DNA from: Aerococcus sp. 1KP-2016
GTDB taxonomy: Bacteria; Bacillota; Bacilli; Lactobacillales; Aerococcaceae
Length of the DNA stretch: 64,000 nt
Direction: 5' to 3'
Assembly: GCF_002252085.1 (NCBI RefSeq)
Contig: NZ_NEEY01000006.1
Location: 1 to 64,000, forward strand
Translations under genes and position numbers: made by a program
The notes under the pieces: generated by a model
Databases searched by the model: none
Seen by the model: the letters and a program-made list of their open reading frames with translations, nothing else
What the model was told of the DNA's origin: nothing
Shown: in pieces, positions 57,533-64,000 of the stretch
Numbering within the stretch: the stretch's first letter is position 1
How the letters are laid out: the number at the start of each line of letters is the position of its first letter

Positions 57533-59482
57533 TTACCCTTCAAATGAAGATAGGTATTCCCAATAGGTCATTTTTTCCAGCAAATCATTTTCTTTGCTAT
57601 CTTTTTGCTCTTGCAATTCATTCAGTTTGCCGTAATCATTTCCATTATCGTACATTGCTTGATCTAAAGCTTCGATTTCTTCCTCTAAAGCAGCAATTTC
57701 ATCTTCGATGACCGCCCAATCTTTCTTCTCCTGATAAGACATACGTTTAGTTGCCTTTTTTGTTGCCTGATTATCATTCGAAGATGTAGTTGTGGCAGCT
57801 TGATTTCTTTGTGTTGCTTTTTGTACGTTTTCAGCTTCTTTGGCTTCTTTGGCTTCTTTGGCTTCTTTGGCTTCTTTGGCTTCTTTGACTGCGTCACGGT
57901 AATCATGATAATTGCCATAGAATAATTGTACTGTATTTAAATCACTGTCCACAATAATAAGCTTTTCGACAACTTTATCCAAGAAATAACGGTCATGAGA
58001 TACCGTAATCACTGTACCTTGGAAGGTTTCTAAATAATCTTCCAATACAGTTAATGTATCGATGTCCAAGTCATTTGTAGGCTCATCAAGTAGTAATACG
58101 TTTGGTCTTGCCATTAGGATACGCAAAAGGTACAGACGTTTACGTTCTCCACCAGACAGGGTACCAATTAACATGCCGTGTGATTCTCTAGGGAAAAGGA
58201 ATTGTTCGAGCATTTGTGTTGCTGAAACTTTATTGCCATCATCATAGGTATATTCTGAGGCAATCTCCTGTACATAGTTAATCACACGTTTGTCATCTGG
58301 CAAATCAGATGGAATTTGTTGGAAGTAGGCTATTTTTACCGTTTCCCCTGTCTTCACTTCACCCGATAACGGCTCTTGAAGGCCAGCAATGGTATTTAAA
58401 AATGTCGTTTTACCTGCACCGTTATCACCGATAATACCAATACGTTCATTATTTTGTAGTAATAAGTTAATGTCCGTAATTAATGGATTATTTGGATAGC
58501 CCACCGTTAAATCTGTAAATTCCAGTACCTTGTTCCCTAAACGCTGTGAGTCTAGGTCTACTGTTAATTCTGAATCATCAGTTGTTTGATTTACTTTTTC
58601 TTTTAAATTCTCAAAACGATGGATACGTGCCTGTTGTTTCGTGGAACGAGCTTTAGCGCCTTTACGCATCCATGCTAATTCACTCTTGAATAGTTTCTTT
58701 TGTTTGGCCATGGTGGCTTCTTCGATTTCATGTTCTGATTGACGTTTTGCCAAATATGTTTGGTAGTTCCCTTCATATTGGGTCAAAGTACCTCGATCGA
58801 GTGCAAAAATATGAGTTGTTATTTGATCAAGGAAGTAACGATCATGCGTTACAACTAGAACAGACTTTTTATAATTAGCAATATAATTTTCTAACCACTC
58901 CACCATTTCAAAATCTAAATGGTTGGTTGGTTCGTCCATCAATAATAAATCGGGCTCTTCAATTAAAACCTTTGCTAAACCAACACGTTTTCTTTGTCCC
59001 CCAGAAAGTACCTTAATTTTTTGGGTTAAATCATGAATCCCCAATTTCGATAAAATCGTTTGGATTGTCGTATCTAACGTCCAAGCATTTTGTGTATTCA
59101 TTTCTTGTTCGATTTGGCTAAATCTATTTTGTAATTGAACGTTCTCAGGATTTAACTGCAAATCTAAAGTGATTTCCTCATAGCGACCCACTAACTGGAC
59201 AATCGCACTTTCGGACGTATAGACGGCCTCAAAAATTGTTTGCTCTTCATCAAGACCTGGATCTTGTGTCACTAAACCAATATTAAATTCCTTAGGATGT
59301 TCAATCGTGCCTTTATCCAAACTAGACTTACCTGCAATAATATTTAATAAAGTTGTTTTGCCGGATCCATTGGCACCTACTAAACCTACATGTTGTCCTT
59401 CTCTAATTAAAAAAGAAACATCCTCAAGTAATTGTTTCATGCCATAGGTCTTAGACCAATTAAGGGCTTTGTAATCTTTCAT
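57533..59482 (-). CDS. ABC-F family ATPase, Uup-like
   Basis: This soluble protein of 649 residues has two ABC domains and no membrane part. It acts on the ribosome or on DNA-related processes. Domain 1 has GANGSGKTTLL, LSGGQRKRVGLAK and LLLMDEPTNHLD. Domain 2 has GDNGAGKTTFL, LSGGERKRLYLLR and LLLDEPTNDLD. The C-terminal coiled coil (from about 565) is typical of Uup. The linker before it contains six KEA units encoded by a 9-base tandem repeat (57832-57885). Antibiotic-resistance ABC-F proteins have different linkers, so a housekeeping role is more likely. Confidence 0.88.
   Translation of the reverse strand: MKDYKALNWSKTYGMKQLLEDVSFLIREGQHVGLVGANGSGKTTLLNIIAGKSSLDKGTIEHPKEFNIGLVTQDPGLDEEQTIFEAVYTSESAIVQLVGRYEEITLDLQLNPENVQLQNRFSQIEQEMNTQNAWTLDTTIQTILSKLGIHDLTQKIKVLSGGQRKRVGLAKVLIEEPDLLLMDEPTNHLDFEMVEWLENYIANYKKSVLVVTHDRYFLDQITTHIFALDRGTLTQYEGNYQTYLAKRQSEHEIEEATMAKQKKLFKSELAWMRKGAKARSTKQQARIHRFENLKEKVNQTTDDSELTVDLDSQRLGNKVLEFTDLTVGYPNNPLITDINLLLQNNERIGIIGDNGAGKTTFLNTIAGLQEPLSGEVKTGETVKIAYFQQIPSDLPDDKRVINYVQEIASEYTYDDGNKVSATQMLEQFLFPRESHGMLIGTLSGGERKRLYLLRILMARPNVLLLDEPTNDLDIDTLTVLEDYLETFQGTVITVSHDRYFLDKVVEKLIIVDSDLNTVQLFYGNYHDYRDAVKEAKEAKEAKEAKEAKEAENVQKATQRNQAATTTSSNDNQATKKATKRMSYQEKKDWAVIEDEIAALEEEIEALDQAMYDNGNDYGKLNELQEQKDSKENDLLEKMTYWEYLSSFEG
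57832..57885. repeat. 9-base tandem repeat in the ABC-F gene
   Basis: There are five perfect copies of TGGCTTCTT (57841-57885) preceded by one variant copy (57832-57840). Each encodes Lys-Glu-Ala on the minus strand. Since the unit is a multiple of three, copy-number changes would alter linker length without loss of frame. Confidence 0.9.
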
Positions 59483-59639
59483 GTATAATCCCTATCCTCT
59501 CAATTCATTCTTATTCATTTTACCATACCCACCACCTATTCCTCATGGCAAAGTCATTCTCAACTAAGAATACTTTTTCCAAGCTTTCTGATAGAAAAAT
59601 TAGGTATAATAAAGCCAGCCAAAAATGGAGGAAATCAGA

Positions 59640-59993
59640 ATGAATAAACGTAACAAAGTATATGTATATAATGCCCAATCCAATTTGGGGTGCCTTGGTC
59701 TAATAATTGGACTTGTCCTTATTTTCTTTTTATTTAGCTTCTTCACACGCTTATTTGTACAAATTTTCCCTACTTTACTTTTGCTTGTTTCCCTTTTTGT
59801 ACTTGTAAGATCTACTTACTATATCTGGCTATGGCATAAACAAGCAGATGCATCTGAAGCAGGTAAATTTATTCAAGATGAAAACGGTGTGCTCATCCCA
59901 ATAGATGAACCGAATGATGAACACTTAGATATTTTGAAACGAAGGATTTTGCTCGCTTCATTAGGCTTGATTTTGAGTCTCTTCTTGATTTAA
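59640..59993 (+). CDS. Small membrane protein of unknown function
   Basis: This protein of 117 residues is not recognised. It has two adjacent hydrophobic segments (LGLIIGLVLIFFLFSFFTRLF and a following stretch to VLVRS, about 18-60) and a polar, acidic stretch (about 70-95). A further short hydrophobic end closes it (LLASLGLILSLFLI). ATG 59625 lies in the ribosome binding site. ATG 59640 follows GGAGGA by 7 bases. A strong terminator closes it at 60058. It is divergent from the ABC-F gene and monocistronic. Confidence 0.6.
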   Translation: MNKRNKVYVYNAQSNLGCLGLIIGLVLIFFLFSFFTRLFVQIFPTLLLLVSLFVLVRSTYYIWLWHKQADASEAGKFIQDENGVLIPIDEPNDEHLDILKRRILLASLGLILSLFLI

Positions 59994-60020
59994 TGAAGCT
60001 AACATGGACGAATTTCCTCA

Positions 60021-60058
60021 AAAAAGCACGCTTGTGAAAAATCACAAGTGTGCTTTTT
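60021..60058 (+). terminator. Terminator of the small membrane protein gene
   Basis: A 17-base arm (60021-60037) pairs with 60042-60058 with one mismatch, around an AAAA loop. It has A and T runs on both sides. Confidence 0.9.
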
Positions 60059-60123
60059 ATTGTTATCATATCTCATATTCTCCTTTTGCTATGGTAAATG
60101 GACGCCATTGCTTAGGCTTCATT

Positions 60124-60537
60124 TTATACATGTAATGCAACATACCATTGATCATTAACAGGTCCCAACCACTCAGGTGTACCTGCTGTAATAGCGATAT
60201 GTTCAAACCAGCTGTTTTAAGTTGCCCCATGCCAGTGTTTTACACCATCATGAGTGACGATAATATCACCAGCCTGTAAAAATTGTGCATCTTTACCTTC
60301 TTCTTGGTACCAACCTTCGCCACCAGTTACCAACAATATTTGATACCCATCATGATGGATATGCCAATTGTTTCGGCATCCGGGTTCAAACGTAACATTT
60401 GCTACGCCCACATTGATATCTGAATCAGTCACTAAACTTTGCAAATAACTTTGCCCAATGAAAAATTGCGCATAAGTTTCATTTTTTTCGCCGATTGGGA
60501 AAATTACACCATTTTTAACTGCATCATGCTTTGTCAT
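60124..60537 (-). pseudogene. Cupin-domain protein with an in-frame stop
   Basis: This is a single-domain cupin of about 137 residues if the stop is read through. The metal-binding motif CRNNWHIHHDGYQILLVTGGEGWYQ (quoted in part: NNWHIHHDGYQIL) and the second motif HDGVKHWHGAT are intact. A TAA at 60217-60219 cuts the frame. Beyond it the same frame goes on with NSWFEHIAITAGTPEWLGP and NDQWYVALHV to 60124. It belongs to the small cupins near carboxymuconolactone-decarboxylase-like or RmlC-like oxidoreductase partners, of unknown substrate. ATG 60537 follows GGAGGGA. It lies 83 bases downstream of the MFS pseudogene, which also carries stops. Confidence 0.75.
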
Positions 60538-60620
60538 TTTAAATCCCTCCATGATAAAATTTTCTGTAGCAAATGATTCATGCAAATATGTGGCATTATT
60601 GTATAAAAGGTCAGACGGCT

Positions 60621-61928
60621 TCAACTAGATGATCTATCTGATTCAATCACAAACGTGGCAATTAATCCTCCCATTATGGTAAATGCTAACATAAACCATA
60701 ATGCACCATTAAAACTACTTGTGAAGGCAACAATAATAGATAAACCAATCGGTCCCCCAATTTGATGCATGGTATTAGTTAAACCACTCGCTACGCCGGC
60801 TAGGTCATCAGAAGCCTCATGCACACCCGCTGAGGTAACTGGTGCGAGAATTAAACCCTGACCCAAGCCTAATATCAACATTGGCAGAAAGATAGCTACC
60901 CAATAACCTTTCTCTATATTTGAAACTGCCATCATAATTAAACCTAGCGCTAGAATCAATTCACCAGTGACTAGAACGCGTTTATTGCCATATTTTTGCA
61001 CAAAACGTGGTAATTGTAATGCAATACCAAAATTTACAAGCGTTAAGGGTAAGAAAGCCATACCGGATGCTAAGGCTGAGAAGCCGTATGATGTTTGCAT
61101 CATTTGAGGTAAGAAGAACCAGAAAGGCAACATAGCCATCATGAATAACAATCTAACCATGTAGGCCCCTGTCCTAGTTCTATTCTGGAATAAAGAAAGC
61201 GGTAATATTGGATAGGTAATATGTTTTTCCCACATAACAAATACAGCTAAAATGACAATTCCCAGCAAGGAAATAAACCAATTTTCCTCTGTAAAACCGT
61301 AAATTATAGCAACTAAACCAATAATCGACAAGATACTCCCTAGATAATCAATGCGTACGGTTTTACCTTCAGTTTCCTTCACATGTTTCCACGTCAAATA
61401 AATCAAAATAATCGTAAAAGGAACATTTATCAGAAAACCTGCCCGCCATGAAATCAAACTTGTTCATCCGCCACCCACTAGTAAGCCCACACTTGAGCCA
61501 ATTCCAGAAGTTGCCCCGTAGTAAGAAATAGCCCGTTGCCGCATTTCTCCTCTATATGCATCCATAATCAGCGCTAAAGTAGTTGGGGCAATGATTGAGG
61601 ATCCTATGCCTTGGACAGCTCTCATTAATATGACTACCATAGGCGAAGTAGAAATGCCAATCATCAGTGAACTTAGTCCAAATACAATGAGCCCAATTTG
61701 AAAAATACGTTTACGTCGTAATAAATCAGATAAGCGACCACTTAAGCGTAAAAATCCACCAAAGGTTAAGGTGTAAGCACTGGAAATCCACGATAATTGA
61801 CTAGCTGATAAACCTAAACTTTGGCCAATTTGGACAGATGAAGTAAATATAATAGAGTTATCCATTAAAATTAAGAAATACGCTAGTAGCGTAATTGGTA
61901 GTATAACGACGAATTTTTATTTCGCCAT
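60621..61928 (-). pseudogene. MFS drug transporter (DHA2/EmrB-type) with two in-frame stops
   Basis: This major facilitator transporter of about 435 codons is read in one frame from ATG 61928 to 60621. It is interrupted by TAA at codon 4 (61917-61919) and by TGA at 61464-61466. The pieces fit the DHA2 family: LMDNSIIFTSSVQIGQSLGL at the first helix, GRLSDLLRRKRIFQIG for the loop 2-3 motif, and MISWRAGFLINVPFTI, which follows the TGA by a few codons. The protein would export drugs or toxic compounds. Both lesions are base substitutions rather than indels, so they are less likely to be sequencing errors. The reading frames are otherwise well preserved, so the decay looks recent. Confidence 0.8.
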
Positions 61929-62073
61929 TACAGCACTTCTTTCATATGTTATAAATGTTAATGATGTTTGATATGAATCGTGTTCTCTTGCGGCTACTTG
62001 AAGATATTCACCTGTACCTACCAGCAGCATTTGTATAATCGCTTGCCTATAAATGTAATAAATAAACCACCAT

Positions 62074-62104
62074 AAAAATAGGGTACCAAGATGAACTTGG
62101 TACC
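62074..62104 (-). terminator. Terminator of the NAD(P)-binding protein gene
   Basis: GGTACCAAG (62082-62090) pairs perfectly with CTTGGTACC (62096-62104). On the minus strand a T-rich tract follows. Confidence 0.85.
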
Positions 62105-62122
62105 ACTCATTTCAAATATGTA

Positions 62123-62743
62123 TTAGTAGAAATCAGGTTTAGCCTTGTATTCTGAACCTGGTTCCCATAGACCAATACTCGCACGACTGTCGTTACGTTT
62201 ACCAATAATGTTATCCAGGACGAATCGAGCGATAGCTTGACGGCTTATTTGAGCACCTAAGAAGTCTTCACCTTTAGGACTGGCAACATAATCACTTCGG
62301 TCACCATTATACAACCATGTCATGCGCATATATACATAGTCTAAATCACTTGATTCCAAGCTTTCATTACCGCGGCCTTTAGCAATTCTACTACCAAGCA
62401 TCCGAGCATTCCATGTCGCAAATGGTTCAGCTACTTCACCATAAACGGCCAGTACCCCTGCTTGGATAATGCGCTGAACCCCTGCTTGATGCATTGCCTT
62501 AATAACTTTATCAGTTATAGCTTTATCATCAAAATTCATATAAACGAAATCTTGACCTTCCATAGCGTTAACTAAATCCTCAATATCACCAGCATTGCCG
62601 GTTATTTTATTGACATTATCATAATGTAATTGGTTTGTGTGGCGACTAAAAAGTGTTATATTTGCATTCGTTTCTTTCTGCAATAGGGGAATAAGGTAGC
62701 GAGGAATTTGTCCCCCTGCACCTATAATCAGTATGTTGTTCAT
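62123..62743 (-). CDS. NAD(P)-binding oxidoreductase, atypical SDR/NmrA-like
   Basis: This 206-residue Rossmann-fold protein has the nucleotide-binding motif ILIIGAGGQIPRYLIPLL (about 4-21). A later MTWLYNGDRSDYVASPKGE stretch resembles the substrate side of NAD(P)H-binding SDRs. It lacks the classical YxxxK motif at the usual place, as is common in NmrA/YwnB-type members. Such proteins are often involved in quinone or flavin reduction or act as redox sensors. It lies 23 bases downstream of the aldo/keto reductase gene, so they are probably one operon. Confidence 0.78.
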   Translation of the reverse strand: MNNILIIGAGGQIPRYLIPLLQKETNANITLFSRHTNQLHYDNVNKITGNAGDIEDLVNAMEGQDFVYMNFDDKAITDKVIKAMHQAGVQRIIQAGVLAVYGEVAEPFATWNARMLGSRIAKGRGNESLESSDLDYVYMRMTWLYNGDRSDYVASPKGEDFLGAQISRQAIARFVLDNIIGKRNDSRASIGLWEPGSEYKAKPDFY

Positions 62744-62766
62744 TTTATCCCCCTCTACTTTCTACT

Positions 62767-63633
62767 TTATGCTTTGGCTTCCTTCATGCGGTCCATAAAC
62801 CATTCAACTTGCTCAGGAGCTGCATGATCAAAGAATGCCGATTCTTTCATATCCAATCCTTTTATTGTTTCCATATCTGCGTCGGTTAATTCAAAATCAA
62901 AAATATCAAAATTTTCAGCCATGCGTTCCGGGCGTACTGATTTAGCTAAAACGACAATACCTCGTTGAATTAACCATCGTAAAACAACTTGACCGACAGT
63001 TTTACCATATTGTTGACCGACTTCAGCTAATACTGAATTCGTAAATAAATCATGACGTCCTTCCGCAAATGGCGCCCATGCTTCAACTTGAACATCATAT
63101 TTTTCATGCCAAGCTTGATCGTCAGCACGTTGATACCATGGATTTACTTCAATTTGGTTGATTTGAGGTTTCACATCATTTAAGCTTGAAAATTCAATCA
63201 TTTTTGCTGACGAAAAATTCGATACACCAATGGCACGTAGCTTACCTGATTTTTGCGCTGCAACTAGCGCACGCCATGCCCCATAACTGTCACCATATGG
63301 TTGGTGAATCAAGTATAAATCTAGATAATCTAAGCCCATTACTGCTAAAGATTGTTGAATGGTTGCAGCAGCAATTTCTTCGGGTGTTTGTAATATGAAT
63401 AATTTTGACGTAACAAATAATTCTTCACGGGTTACTAGACCTTCCTCAATTGCACGCTGAATACCTTCCCCTGTTTCTTTTTCATTTCCGTACAGTAATG
63501 CTGTATCAATTGAACGATACCCGACTTTTATCGCTTGGTATACTGCTTCTGCTGTTTCCTCCGCTGGAATTTGGTAAACACCAAAGCCTAATTGTGGCAT
63601 TACGACACCGTTATTTAATGTAATTGTCTGCAT
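62767..63633 (-). CDS. Aldo/keto reductase
   Basis: This 288-residue NADPH-dependent reductase of the (alpha/beta)8 type shows MPQLGFGVYQIPAEE, YRSIDTALLYGNEKETGEG with catalytic Asp and Tyr (about 40-58) and VTSKLF with Lys. LIHQPYGDSYGAWRAL has the active-site His, and VLAKSVRPERMAENFDIFDF is the NADPH region. It is related to, but only moderately similar to, the reductase at 38966-39817. It is preceded by a MerR-type gene and followed by the NAD(P)-binding protein. That pattern of a sensor plus reductases is common for aldehyde or electrophile stress. Confidence 0.9.
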   Translation of the reverse strand: MQTITLNNGVVMPQLGFGVYQIPAEETAEAVYQAIKVGYRSIDTALLYGNEKETGEGIQRAIEEGLVTREELFVTSKLFILQTPEEIAAATIQQSLAVMGLDYLDLYLIHQPYGDSYGAWRALVAAQKSGKLRAIGVSNFSSAKMIEFSSLNDVKPQINQIEVNPWYQRADDQAWHEKYDVQVEAWAPFAEGRHDLFTNSVLAEVGQQYGKTVGQVVLRWLIQRGIVVLAKSVRPERMAENFDIFDFELTDADMETIKGLDMKESAFFDHAAPEQVEWFMDRMKEAKA

Positions 63634-63707
63634 ATGAATTGCTCCTTTTCCTTTTAGGTTATCTTTATGTTAAACCCTGAAGTTAACTTCAAGGCAAGCT
63701 TTATGAC

Positions 63708-64000
63708 TTATTTATTTATGCTTTTTCGTTCCCAGAGTTTTTCAATCTTATCTGGTGTCATGTTTCCTTCTTTGAATTGGGCAATATGCTGGTCATACGT
63801 TTCAATTTTATAAATAAGTAACTCCCTGACATTTTTAATTTCCGCCATCTTGGCATCCAACTCTTCTAGTTGATCAGCAAGGATTTGCTTTTGAGCGTCT
63901 TCAACATTCTGTGTTTCTCTTAATTGTGATAGGTGGGCAAATTCGATTAAAGATTCAATCGATAAACCTGCACTCCGCAAACTTTTAGCTAAAAAGACCC
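63708..64000 (-). CDS. MerR family regulator, C-terminal part (runs off the window edge)
   Basis: The last about 97 residues of a MerR-type regulator are visible, continuing past base 64000. The part seen starts VFLAKSLRSAGLSIESLIEF. This is the loop between the DNA-binding domain and the dimerisation helix, followed by a long coiled-coil helix (QKQILADQLEELDAKMAEIKNVRELL). No cysteines for metal sensing are visible in this portion. In many Lactobacillales such a regulator precedes the aldo/keto reductase gene it controls. The gap to the reductase is 74 bases. The DNA-binding domain is outside the window. Confidence 0.8.
   Translation of the reverse strand, partial: VFLAKSLRSAGLSIESLIEFAHLSQLRETQNVEDAQKQILADQLEELDAKMAEIKNVRELLIYKIETYDQHIAQFKEGNMTPDKIEKLWERKSINK

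Noticed and set aside
57832-57885. CRISPR-like repeat
   Set aside because: The 9-base units are directly adjacent with no spacers and lie in frame inside a coding sequence.
57685-57918. Lys-Pro repeat protein read from another frame of the ABC-F gene
   Set aside because: It is a shadow of the 9-base tandem repeat in the wrong frame, without a ribosome binding site.
60217-61928. Stop codon recoding (for example UGA read as an amino acid) in the MFS and cupin genes
   Set aside because: Two different stops (TAA and TGA) are involved, and TAA/TGA end intact genes throughout the window. Ordinary nonsense decay is the better explanation.

Overview
The window is a stretch of low-GC Gram-positive chromosome. 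AT-rich spacers, strong AGGAGG-type ribosome binding sites, sigma-A promoters, a glpK-glpO-glpF operon with an H2O2-forming glycerophosphate oxidase, class II galT, a YozE/YpmS/CtpA group and an msm raffinose operon in the streptococcal order all point to Lactobacillales. An Aerococcaceae-type organism is my best guess; genus is not proven. I saw no phage, insertion sequence, CRISPR array, rRNA or tRNA.

Layout. 0-2.7 kb: a folded intergenic element between two direct repeats, an M20D amidohydrolase and a nitroreductase. 2.7-17.1 kb: a sugar island. It holds MsmR, alpha-galactosidase (frameshifted), an ABC importer (MsmE-F-G, ATPase MsmK), sucrose phosphorylase GtfA and glucan 1,6-alpha-glucosidase DexB, then a GalR-type repressor with galK-galT. 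Raffinose-type sugars would be imported, galactose removed by Aga and fed to GalK/GalT, and sucrose phosphorolysed by GtfA. The aga and galK promoters share a motif that fits one GalR regulon. 17.2-23.1 kb: an esterase-like hydrolase; a lysine riboswitch with terminator controlling a YfcC-type transporter and an M20 dipeptidase-like enzyme; chorismate mutase; D-serine dehydratase. 23.2-27.2 kb: a transporter remnant, then a minus-strand operon of acyl-CoA dehydrogenase, EtfB, EtfA and a Crp/Fnr regulator, with an FNR-like box near -42. Three of these four genes carry single-base frameshifts.

27.4-41.1 kb: SatD/DUF3307 pair, dicarboxylate symporter coupled to an ATP-grasp ligase, a stand-alone tyrosine recombinase, GNAT acetyltransferase, glpKOF, family II pyrophosphatase, aldo/keto reductase, thiolase. 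41.3-59.5 kb: core housekeeping, mostly on the minus strand: parE-parC, plsY, xerC, topA, dprA, rnhB, rbgA, lepB, ctpA, yozE, ypmS, dfrA, thyA and an Uup-type ABC-F ATPase. 59.6-64 kb: a small membrane protein, a decayed cupin/MFS pair with in-frame stops, an NAD(P)-binding protein, an aldo/keto reductase and the end of a MerR regulator.

Most notable observations: the lysine riboswitch in front of a transporter/M20 pair, which suggests lysine scavenging from a lysine conjugate; the FNR box of the flavoprotein operon; the three-way-junction element at the left end; the symporter/ATP-grasp couple; and a terminator whose stem contains the dprA ribosome binding site. Six single-base indels, one of them in topA (essential in most bacteria), mean some apparent pseudogenes may be sequencing errors.
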